64,000 nucleotides of DNA from Crambe crambe. Taxonomy: Eukaryota; Porifera; Demospongiae; Poecilosclerida; Crambeidae. Position 1 is the stretch's first letter; each line of letters opens with the position of its first letter. The stretch covers positions 8,873,753 through 8,937,752 of the forward strand of contig OZ004584.1 of the NCBI GenBank assembly GCA_963924555.1, given 5' to 3'. This document shows positions 21,901 through 32,510 of this stretch, in pieces. The translations under genes and the position numbers were made by a program. The notes under the pieces were generated by a model. It had not been told where the DNA came from. It saw only the letters and a list, made by a program, of their open reading frames with translations, and ran no database searches.

Positions 21901-24402
21901 CATTAAAGCAGACCATCCATCATTTTGTTGCATATCAACTTGTGCTTCTTTCTCTAGTAGCAGTTTGACCACTTCAGTGTGACCATTTAGACTTGCTGTC
22001 AGTAAAGCAGATCCATCACTTCCCTGTATATCAACTTGAGCACCTTTCTCTAGCAGCAGTTTGACCACTTCAGTGCAACCACTATTACTTGCTGTCATTA
22101 AAGCAGACCATCCATTATTTTGTTGCATATCAACTTGTGCTTCTTTCTCTAGTAGCAGTTTGACCACTTCAGTGTGACCATTCCGACTTGCTATCATTAA
22201 AGCAGACCATCCATTATTTTTCTGCATATCAACATGAGCGTCTTTCTCTAGTAGCAGTTTGACCACTTCAGTGTGACCATTCTGACCTGCTATCATTAAA
22301 GCTGACCATTCATTATTCGTCTGCATATCAACTTGTGCTTCTTTCTCTAGTAGCAGTTTGACCACTTCAGTGTGACCATTCCGACTTGCTGTCATTAAAG
22401 CAGACCATCCATCATTTTGTTGCATATCAACTTGTGCTTCTTTCTCTAGTAGCAGTTTGACCACTTCAGTGTGACCATTCCGACTTGCTATCATTAAAGC
22501 AGACCATCCATCATATTGTTGCATATCAACTTGTGCTTCTTTCTCTAGTAGCAGTTTGACCACTTCAGTGTGACCATTCCGACTTGCTATCATTAAAGCA
22601 GATCCATCACTTCCCTGTATATCGACTTGAGCACCTTTCTCTAGCAGCAGTTTGACCACTTCAGTGTGACCATTCTGACCTGCTATCATTAAAGCTGACC
22701 ATTCATTATTCGTCTGCATATCAACTTGTGCTTCTTTCTCTAGTAGCAGTTTGACCACTTCAGTGTGACCATTCCGACTTGCTGTCATTAAAGCAGACCA
22801 TCCATCATTTTGTTGCATATCAACTTGTGCTTCTTTCTCTAGTAGCAGTTTGACCACTTCAGTGTGACCATTCCGACTTGCTATCATTAAAGCAGACCAT
22901 CCATCATATTGTTGCATATCAACTTGTGCTTCTTTCTCTAGTAGCAGTTTGACCACTTCAGTGTGACCATTCTGACCTGCTATCATTAAAGCTGACCATT
23001 CATTATTGTTCTGCATATCGACTTGAGCCCCTTTCTCTAGTAGCAGTTTGACCACTTCAGTGCAACCACTATTACTTGCTGTCATTAAAGCAGACCGTCC
23101 ATTATTTTGTTGCATATCAACTTGTGCTTCTTTCTCTAGTAGCAGTTTGACCACTTCAGTGTGACCATTCCGACTTGCTATCATTAAAGCAGACCATCCA
23201 TCATTTTGTTGCATATCAACTTGTGCTTCTTTCTCTAGTAGCAGTTTGACCACTTCAGTGTGACCATTCTGACCTGCTATCATTAAAGCTGACCATTCAT
23301 TATTGTTCTGCATATCGACTTGAGCCCCTTTCTCTAGTAGCAGTTTGACCACTTCAGTGCAACCACTATCACTTGCTGTCATTAAAGCAGACCATCCATC
23401 ATTTTGTTGCATATCAACTTGTGCTTCTTTCTCTAGTAGCAGTTTGACCACTTCAGTGTGACCATTTAGACTTGCTGTCAGTAAAGCAAACCATCCATCA
23501 TTTCCCCGTATATTTACTTGAGCACCTTTCTCTAGAAGCAGTCTGACCACTTCAGTGTGACCATTCTGACCTGCTATCATTAAAGCTGACCATTCATTAT
23601 TGTTCTGCATATCGACTTGAGCCCCTTTCTCTAGTAGCAATTTGACCACTTCAGTGCAACCACTATTACTTGCTGTCATTAAAGCAGACCATCCATTATT
23701 TTGTTGCATATCAACTTGTGCTTCTTTCTCTAGAAGCAGTTTGACCACTTCAGTGTGACCATTCTCACTTGTTAGCATTAAAGCAGACCATCCATCATTT
23801 CTCTGTATATTGATTTGAGCACCTTTCTCTAGCAGCAGTTTGACCACTTCAGTGTGACCATTCTGACTTGCTATCATTAAAGCCGACTGTCCATAATTAT
23901 CTCTCAAGTCAAATCTGATTCCTTTATTTAGCAAACTCTTGATCACTTTAGTGTGCCCACAACTGCTTGCTATCATTAATGCAGACTGTCCTATATTATC
24001 TTGCTCATTGATTATACTATCACCTTTCTCTAATAGCATTTCAACCTTTTCTTCGTGTCCATCAAAGCTTGCCTTAAGAAATTCAGACCATTCTTCATTC
24101 CTTTCCACAGAGAATAATCGTGCTTTCTTATCCTTTACATCATCAGTTCCAGAATTATGCATCTCATTTATGGTATTCAGTGCAAAGTGGTCAGGATAAT
24201 CATCCTTGTCCTGCTCCTGCTTTTTTTTCTTGTGACTTTTGTCAAGATCCACTCCAATGATGGTGCTAATTTTTTTAACCGTCTGTTCTACCCTCTGGCC
24301 TACCCTCTGGCGTGTGTGCCGAATGAAAGTACGACTTTTGTCATAATACCTTTTAGGAATATTGCGTTTGTATATGACTCTTTTAACATGCTCCTCACTC
24401 AT
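18906..24402 (-). CDS. Ankyrin-repeat / ZU5 / UPA-like / Death-domain protein
   Basis: Exon 1 (24402-21001) encodes an N-terminus shared with the gene at 1-6755 and about 30 ankyrin repeats. The exons I infer next are 20894-20858; 20800-20252 (ZU5: GISVVIPENSL, VTFSKDVTVRMHHSACL, ending GEISLRHFCLLKIG); 20190-20087, 20029-19877 and 19828-19645 (UPA-like); 19579-19515; 19398-19329; and 19267-18906 (Death domain, GDVFDTVETLSANWEVLATK...PSWRVIAKSV). All phases agree, giving about 1,641 residues. ZU5-UPA-Death is the order found in ankyrins, UNC5 and PIDD, so a cytoplasmic signalling or scaffold protein is likely; that is inference. The intron at 19876-19829 is only 48 bp. The donor after 19515 is not GT, so joining to the Death exons is uncertain. 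A donor-like GTGAGA inside the last exon (about 18980) may mark another splice. An upstream in-frame ATG exists at 24423. Confidence 0.8.
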
Positions 24403-25600
24403 GATGCAAGGAGATGTTCTCATTGAAGTGAAGAAAAATGATAATATCTAAGTGAGATTATAATTAAATTAACAGCCTATCACTGAAGCACACTGAAGTG
24501 CTAGTCGAGAAGGGACACAGATGCATGCCCATTGCACATGCACTACATACATGTACACAGCACAGTAGCTACAGTTTAGTGAGAGTATGGCTTGAGTAAG
24601 TTTCAAACTCGATAGTCGTTCTTTTCATTTCATAATTTTTGTGGTTGTATTCTAAAGGTCAGGAATACTCTATTTTTGTCCCTTTTCCTATATAGATGAC
24701 TTTGTGCTCATTCTCAAAAAATTGGTTCTGATGGTGTGGACTGTGTCACAATGAGAGGACATATAACTCCCATTCACCATGAAACTACCTAATATGATAT
24801 CTTTGGACAAAAAAGCATACAGTATACAGTGGAACCTCTGAATGATACTTGGGGGAAAGTCTTTGCCTTTATCTTGGAGGTTACACTTTGTTTGTACTGT
24901 TTTCTAGCCTCATTTCCAGGCCCACTAATTAATCTGGTATACACAGACTCTTCCTGATGTCTGGTTTGTGAGATTACCTGTGGATACACGAAGATATTTC
25001 TATCCTCATAAATGGTTGAATGGCCAGGCGCTGCTCTTTGTTCAAAGCAAGAATGAACCAAACTTCAATCTTAAAAATTAACCACACCAATGGTACAATG
25101 TAGTATTCGGAGGCCCTGGAATGCCAGGCATTTTAGCGCCTGCACAAACAGGCCCTATTTTTTACCCTTCCCCCCCCCCCCCCCCCCAAAAAAAAAGGCC
25201 TGGGAACGAGGCTAACTGTTTTGTGAATTATAATTAGAAAAGTAGTCATGAATGAGGTTTCCTTTTAAAAAAATTTTTCCCCTAAAACTTTGCTAGTACC
25301 ACAAATCATCATACTGATAGTTGTACAAAGCAAAAAATATGTTCATGAGCGCTCATTCATTAGCTTAGACCTCACAATGAGAGAGTATACAACATAAAAT
25401 AGCCATCACAATTCAAATATCATTATGACATCTTTGGATAAAACAGCATACAGTTGTATTTGTAATTCATGGAGCACCTCATTTATCTTTGTTTATCTGG
25501 ATTTGGGAACACATGCACTACAAGTAGTCAGCCTCAAATGCATGAGCGCAAGGATCTGGTGACATGCAATACTTGAGCAGGTACAGTAAAACAAATGAAT
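24403..25600. other. Intergenic upstream of the ankyrin-ZU5-Death gene
   Basis: This probably includes the promoter of that gene. It contains the dispersed motif cagtggaacctctgaatg at about 24829 and a poly-C/poly-A run at about 25171-25195. No other gene is recognised. Confidence 0.5.
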
Positions 25601-26356
25601 GCATTGTAAAAAATGAATCTAATTAAACTTTGCACTGAGGTAAGACTGAGAGGCTTAGTGCAAGAGGCAGCTATCTAGAGCTCAAACAGGAGCAATTGCA
25701 AGTAGCTACAGAATTCATCTTGGTAGAGATATTTTTCAACAAATGCTCACTTTCAATGAGCTGGGACCATTGACTGCTATTACGTAGTCATGCACATCAG
25801 CTTCTATTACAGTCACTAGTTCACTTCCTCCATGGCCTACTCCTCACTGCCTAACTACTGTACAAACATGCATATGTAATATGCATATGTAATGGAAATT
25901 TTTTTCCACAAGCACATTATTAGTAACAGCACAACATTAACGAAGGTTTTTAAAATAGAGAAATCATCAGCAGGTCCCTGAGTACAGCTCTTTTTATGCC
26001 CTCTCTATGCAATGAATTTACCTATTATGAATTCATTTAAACATAATGAATTAGCTGACCAGGTGCACTAGAATATTGTCATGGATACTGATGACACACT
26101 TGTGGTTCATTAAGGTTCCTATGGTGACATATGCACTTTATTCATGGATCAATAATGTGTCCAGATAACCAAGGCCACGAGTCCACTGTGCTATCAAAAA
26201 ATGAGATTCAGTTCTTAGCACTGCACTGTCAGTTTTATAGTGTAGTGAAAAGTACACAGTATTCTATGCTTCATGATACCATAGATATCATGACCCATTG
26301 CAGTTTCCATGATATTATCAGGCCTATCTGTTTATGATGCACAGCTGCCATGTTAA

Positions 26357-26945
26357 GGGTGGTGGCACATCCCGCCCACACATGGTTGCTAAGGGGTCAT
26401 ATCTCCAAAGCTACTTGCACCATAGACTTTAAACTGCACATGGCTATAAAGCAGCTAATACTACACACACAAAAAAAGAAGAAAGGTCAAGTCCTGCAGG
26501 TGCTATGAACAGTTTTCGAATTCAAACTAAAAAGCATTACTTCTGGCTGATTTTTGGTTTGTAGCTTTCTAGCACCACTCTCTAAAAAATTACAGAAGGG
26601 CTTGTTTTACTTCTTGATTTAGCCCAGGAACTTAAAATACTCACTTTGGGGAACTCAAAAAGTAAAGTAGATACCAACAAATCCTTCTGTAATTTTGTAG
26701 AGAGTGCTAAGAAGCTTTAGGCCAAAAATCAGCCACTTAATTTCAGTGGTCGGTGAGAAACAATGCTTTTTATCTCTAAAGAGTAGAAAAAAACTCATAT
26801 CACCTGTAAGAATTAACCTTTTTTCTTCATTTTTAGTGTGTGTATTGGTGATATACTACCTTATAACTCTATGCAATTTGAAGTCCATAGCTATAGTAAT
26901 TTTAGAGTTAACTGTTAGCATGTGCATTGCTATGTGCCACCACCC
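26357..26945. mobile_element. TTAA-flanked TIR element (589 bp)
   Basis: The ends are gggtggtggcacat and atgtgccaccaccc, bordered on both sides by TTAA (26353-26356 and 26946-26949). TTAA target sites are typical of piggyBac and Kolobok transposons. The interior forms a long imperfect inverted repeat (ctgatttttgg...agcaccactctc against gagagtgctaagaagctttaggccaaaaatcag). No transposase frame, so non-autonomous. Confidence 0.75.
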
Positions 26946-27319
26946 TTAAGGCACAGGCTAAAATTTAGTAAGTATTTATTGACCAGTTAGTAAAGCTGGC
27001 CATGTTTACACAGGAGAAAAAAAAACTTCACTCCAGCTATTGCTGACTGCAAGGGGTCTATTAGCTAATACAAACATTTTTGAAAAGTCATAAACCATAG
27101 CTAGTATTAGTTTCTGTACGCAGTAAAAACTCACCTGCTGGAGTGATGGTGCAGTCCTAACGAAAAATCGTTTGTGCCAAAAGTAGAGTATTTTATTATC
27201 CAGCCCCACCCTTCTAATCCATTCGAGCATGCGCGAAAATCTGAGCACTTGAACCTTGACCTTTGATCAAAAACACAAAAAAAACAAAAAACAAAAAAAA
27301 AAAAAACAAGCAGAAAGTA

Positions 27320-27986
27320 TTATGTAATATTTGTGGAATTCAAACACAAATTGTGTGTGATATCGCAGACATTATTCTTGGGACAACAGTGTTTCATATC
27401 AGAACAACACACAGCATCAGTGAACTGACAGCAACCATACACATCTCCTTCCAAAAGACAACACGTCTGTCCATCATTACATGCACTTTTCCCATCAGGA
27501 CACACCACCACCTCAAGATTCTTTACGGCTTGATGTCGGGTGTGTGGATCCATTCCAATTCCAGTGTTCTCATTGATACATCTCAATTGGTAGTCTTGCA
27601 TCTTGCAGGAGAAATCATCAGGACAACATGAGGACTTATCCATGCAACACACTCCCTTTGCACCAACACAGCAACTGTAAGAACCATTCACTTCCTTGCA
27701 GCAGAAGTTGTCCTCGTTACACAGACTTAACCCATCCCCACACACCGTATTCCTTCTAGCGATCAGAGGAGAGAGAGGGACCAGGAAATCTCTTCCCAAA
27801 TAATTCTGAAAAGATCAACACACAATGAATAACCAGTGAGTGAGCTAGCAGTTAATTCTTACATGGCTAGATCTGAGTTATGTTACCTACCTGTTCTTGT
27901 TGGACTTTGGACGGTCCAGCAACTGTGGAGAAGTGTACTTCGCTGCAAAGCAGCAGCATAAACCCAAAGATACTTATAAATCGCAT
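27320..27986 (-). CDS. Secreted two-domain granulin
   Basis: Exon 1 (27986-27891) encodes a signal peptide (MRFISIFGFMLLLCSEVHFS). Exon 2 (27805-27320) continues in phase 0, giving about 193 residues. Two granulin domains are visible, each with 12 cysteines in the typical paired-CC pattern (FCC, SCC, VCC, SCCP and again TCC, GCC, VCC, HCCP). Granulins are extracellular growth-factor-like modules; vertebrate progranulin has seven and a half, so this is a short form. I chose the ATG at 27986 because it gives a clean signal peptide and a matching GT-AG intron. Decayed copies lie at 14.5-15.0 kb and 17.4-18.8 kb, so this is the surviving member of a local duplication. Confidence 0.88.
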
Positions 27987-28345
27987 CTCAGCCAGAAGTT
28001 ACTCCACCTGATCGGCTGATTGCTACATTTATAGCTATTGGTTTGTACAGATACTCTATTGTGTGTTTATCGCGCGTGGGTGTACATCATACATGAGGTG
28101 GGGCTCCGACTGAGCATGCGCAGATGTCAAAGGTGCTGGCTAGAAATTGGTTGAAGGTGGCCTGAAATTCGGAGAATGATACTACTAGTGGTGTAGTACT
28201 AGTGGACCAGAGATAACTGACTGGCTAAAGCATCACTTGATACCAATTTTAGTATCAAAAGAGCAAGATGTTGTCAGAACTATGATTATGAAAATTAAAA
28301 AATAATTTTGTAGCTAGCAGCCCTAGCTCATGATGTGTGAAATTA

Positions 28346-29492
28346 TTATGGATTGAAGAGTCCGGGAAACCAGTAAAGTCGCTCTCCATCATTCTGGTCA
28401 TCAATCCAGGCCATTCCTTCCTTCACCAAGCTGTCCTGTAGGTCAAACATAAACACCGTATGGCTATGAGCACTGACAGCACATGTGGCCCAGGCCAGGA
28501 GGACTAGAACTGGTAAATGTACAGTATACCATCTTTCCCTTAATGCAGATAATCACACCTACTAATAGTCCAGGACCTACCTCAAGACATAACCACACCT
28601 ACCAGCCCAGGGAGATAACCACACCTACCAATATGCTAGTAGCTCTGAGTTTAGTCCACTTGAGCTCCGTCATCAAGATACCAACACTCGTGTGTGCTGT
28701 CTCCTCGGCCTTCTGCAACACAGCTGTGTGGTCCATGTTCAGTTCTCCAGGCACAGATTGTACCAGTCTTGTTTTTCCCACAGGGATCACAGCAAACCCT
28801 CCCCCTAACACCCTCAGCTTCTTAATAGCACGTGCCATGTCATCCTCTGATACATCCTGTCGTGTCTTCCCACTGGTTGCTAAGATACGTTTACGGAGCT
28901 CCTCAAATGTCATCAGACCTGGTCACAAGACAGTAATGAAGTCACATGATCAAGAATAGGGTGTCATGATGTTACCTCCATTTCGCTCTCGACTAGAGAG
29001 ACATATTTCTATTATTTGAACTCCTAACTGAAAAAGGCAAAAAAAAAAATCATGGTGAATACATTCACAAAAACAGAACAATCATATTTACCTCATAATA
29101 AAAGTCTCCCACTCCTAACGTTTGTGCCCAAAATCCTTTGCTAGCTGTACAAACAAGCAATCATCACAGATCCTAAGACATTAACCCTTTGCACACTTAC
29201 AGGCTAAAGGGTCTACACCAATCCGAGCACACATCTGCTGAAAATGACCTCTAAACTCCGCATTTTTCCGGATATCTGACTTGTGCTGGGAGGCAAATTG
29301 CTCCAGGCTACTCCTGAAGGTGTCCAGCTGAGTGGTGATGTGGGATAATTGGAGGTCAGCTATCTCAGAGCCTTTAGCTGCAAATTTCTCCTATAAATTC
29401 ATACGAAAATAAAACCTCTGAATGTGTTGAGCACTTACCTTCACCGCTGCACCCTTTTTGATGGCTCCAATGCCTGGCCTCCTCCTGGCCAT
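28346..29492 (-). CDS. SNF8: ESCRT-II subunit VPS22/SNF8
   Basis: Six exons (29492-29439, 29390-29201, 29144-29092, 29027-28976, 28918-28629, 28435-28346) join in frame to about 242 residues, against 258 in human. Recognisable blocks are MARRRPGIGAIKK, GKGFWAQTLGVGDFYYE (with Ser before GKGFW), RNGGLMTFEEL, VIPVGKTRLVQSVPGELNMD, LKWTKLRA and the C-terminal YWFPGLF. SNF8 forms the core of ESCRT-II with VPS25 and VPS36, sorting ubiquitinated membrane proteins into multivesicular bodies. The start is the conserved MxRR N-terminus. The gene is head-to-head with ARPC2, with 189 bp between start codons. Confidence 0.95.
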
Positions 29493-29681
29493 TGCTAACA
29501 AGAATTATTGATTCCACAAAGGGTTAAATGCCTAAATTGATGACGTCAGCAAGTATCACGTGTATCATCTGCTTATCGATTTCCCTTTTTTGGTCAAGCT
29601 AGTGCTGTTGTGTTGCTGCAACTGGTATTAGATAGGGCTAGCCGGGTGGAGGCTGATAGAACGTGCGAGTGAGTGGAGACA
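29493..29681. promoter_or_regulatory. Bidirectional SNF8/ARPC2 promoter region
   Basis: Only 189 bp separate the ATG of SNF8 (minus, 29492) from that of ARPC2 (plus, 29682), so both 5' leaders and a shared promoter must lie here. I see no clear TATA box. Confidence 0.7.
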
Positions 29682-32051
29682 ATGATTTTACTGGAATCGA
29701 AGAACAGGATACTGGAAGAAACTCTATTGCACAGATTCACAAGGTATGCCAGCAGTTGGTACAATGAATAGCTGGCCTAGTTAGCTGTCTGGTCGGCTAG
29801 CAGGGCTATAATGGAGTAGCTAAAGCCATGATGGTGTGCATCTTATGTATTTGAGTATGTTACAGTGATTTGATGTTTTTGTAGCTGAATAGACTACAAG
29901 CTTGGTGGTAATGGGGTTGTAATTTAATACCAAGTAGCCTGCTATGGTATGTGCAGATGTATACAGCTGTTTAGCACTCTATAGAGTGATCCATAAACAC
30001 TTCTCATCTCTCTAACTGTTCCAGAGTGTGCATTGCCACATAATGATTTGATATCTACTTTTCTTTTGCAGTGCTAAGCCAGAGAGTATAGACATCACTG
30101 TCGCTGGTATGTAATAGCCTTTTGTTAAAGCACCACTCTAATGGTGACCAGATTAGTACAAATTAGAGCCTTCAATTCCTAATATGGTTCTGTTGTCTCT
30201 AATAGATTTTGATGGGGTGCTGTTCCACATTGCCAACCCCGATGGAGACAAAGGGAAACTGCGAGTCAGCATTTCTCTCAAATTCTTTGGAGACCTACAG
30301 CAACATGGAGCTGATGGGGTGAGTTCAAAGTTTGCACAAAAAAAATGATAAAATCTCTACACTTCTTATCTCCTTATAGCTGCTCAATAGAGTGTATGGT
30401 GACTTTGTAGTGGACCCAGAGTCAGGATACGACTTCTCTCTTCTCTTTGACTATGAAAATCTCCCAGAGAACAGAGGTCAGCAAAACACCTCTTAATTTG
30501 AGATGGGATGTGAAGCATGTGTACCTTAATTGGGTAGTGCTAATATGGGCATGTAATCAATCTAGTGTGGAAGATATTTCTACGCTGTTGGAAAAGTATT
30601 TTTCAGGGAGTTTTTAAGTGATGCTAAAGTTTCATGGACATTGTAAACTGACAGTTCTTTCATTTGAGGGTTACAATTGTATATAACATGTTGGAATTTT
30701 TGTTTCCAGAGGAACTTGCCTCCAGGGTGGCCATGCTAAAGAGAAACTGTTTCGCATCTGTGTTTGAGAAGTACTTTGAGTTGCAAGGGAAAGGTGGAGA
30801 GAAGAGCACAGCCATCATCCATTACAGAGATCAAGAAACTATGTGAGTGAGGAAGCTGTGTTGTCATCCTGTTTTTCTACATTGTGGTAGATAGTGCAAC
30901 CTCTCCTGTTGGATATTCGATCTCCCACTTCCTATAAACCCCTAAGACAGGATATTTCAGGGGGTATTTGCCCCTTAAAAATGATTTTCCCCCCCCTAAG
31001 GTAACCCTTAGACAGCATGCAGCCAACACTTGGGCCCTCCTTCCCCCTTTCCTTTTTATCCTCCACCCATTCACAAGTGATTACCTATTCCTCAGGTATG
31101 TGTCTGCATCCAAGGACCGTGTGACTGTGATCTTCTCCACAGTTTTCATGGATGACGATGATGTCATCATCGGCAAAGTCTTCATGCAGGAGTTCAAGGA
31201 AGGAAGGCGTGGCAGTCAGACTGCTCCCCAGGTCCTCTTCTCTCATGCGGAACCTCCCACTGAGCTCCAGGGAACTGATGCCCTCACAGGGGACAATGTA
31301 GGATACATCACATTCGGTAATGTTTCTAATTAGTGCACACTGCTGTTTAGAAAGCACATTATAGTGGTTTTTCAGTTTGCTTTAGAGATCTGTACAATGT
31401 CAATATACAAACTTGTACTCAAGTGTATTGTAATTGTGAATATGCTTCTGCTCTGTTATGGATATCTTGTGATTGAAGCTTCTGTATCCTCCCAGTTTTG
31501 TTCCCTCGGCACTTCAAGGACGAGACCACACGGGATAAGACCATCGACCTTATCCACACCTTCAGAGACTATTTGCACTATCACATCAAGTGCTCCAAGG
31601 TACAGTCTTTATAGATGGGTATGACCAACAATGCTGTGGCAATCCGCTCTATTATCAAGTGGCATGTGACCATATTAACATGGAAGAGGAAACATTTGAT
31701 GCTATGCTGTTATGTTTTGTTTTTGTAGGCATATTTGCACACCAGGATGCGAGCTAGGACTACTGATCTCTTGAAAGTATTGAATCGTGCACGACCTGAG
31801 GTCAAGTCAACGGAAAAGAAAACCATCTCGTGAGTCCATGCATACACATCATCTTATACATACAGATCTAGTATAGTACTAATCAGCTCACACACCAAGT
31901 GTTACATATTCTAATTAATGCCCATTATGTCTTATGCTATTCTAATTAAAGCCCATCTTGCTCTTACCAAAATTGCTCGGTATGCTCAAGTTATCAAGTT
32001 CATTTCATTTGTTTTTTGTGCAGGGGACGTACATTTGCCCGGAAGTCATAG
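29682..32051 (+). CDS. ARPC2: Arp2/3 complex subunit 2 (p34)
   Basis: Nine exons (29682-29743, 30072-30106, 30206-30318, 30380-30476, 30710-30842, 31096-31316, 31496-31599, 31729-31829, 32024-32051) give about 297 residues, against 300 in human. Diagnostic stretches are [83 protein letters not shown] and the end [12 protein letters not shown]2 forms the structural core of Arp2/3 with ARPC4 and helps hold the mother actin filament at branches. All introns are GT-AG and phases agree. Confidence 0.97.
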
Positions 32052-32398
32052 CCCCAGGTCGTCCTTATGAGTTAAAATTTAATTCATTGTATTTTAGTGG
32101 AAACCATATTTTTGCTCCATTGTGACTAAGCAGTTCTAGTTGGTTTTGCATGTTGCATTTTTGTGTTTACATAAATATTATTGAGTGCTGTCTTCTCGTG
32201 AGACAGTATCTGAGTGTGTGGAACTCGTAGGTCGATGCATTTTGTTTCCTTCTTGTGACTCTCTCTTGTTGTCATAATTTATAATTCCTTTCAAAATCCA
32301 TTATATCTTTTGACCCCAAAGAATTCACGTGGTGTCAAGGGAAGGCTAACTTGAACGCTTGAATGACATTACCCTCGGTGATATGCATTTTCCAAAAC

Positions 32399-32404
32399 AA
32401 TAAA
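32399..32404 (+). terminator. Candidate poly(A) signal AATAAA for ARPC2
   Basis: AATAAA lies about 350 bp after the ARPC2 stop, in the 459-bp convergent interval with the DEX1-like gene. Earlier A/T-rich variants (for example near 32171) are alternatives. Confidence 0.3.
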
Positions 32405-32510
32405 AAGAATTATAAAAACTAAACTGCATTATATACATCATAACACATTAAACCAATTCAAATTCAGTACCATGCTATATATGGTGTTGACTGATTTGTG
32501 ACAGAGTTCG

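Larger units (their letters stand above)
25600..28120. repeat. Segmental duplication unit C (intact granulin copy)
   Basis: Matches to unit A include 25640-25740 with 11670-11790, 26065-26145 with 13780-13860, and 26250-26330 with 14070-14150. The granulin gene and its flanks are shared with units A and B. It is interrupted by the TTAA-flanked element and by an A-rich insertion at 27268-27312. Confidence 0.6.

Noticed and set aside
27263..27631. Plus-strand ORF overlapping the granulin exon
   Set aside because: It is an antisense shadow. The minus frame has the signal peptide exon and 24 granulin cysteines.
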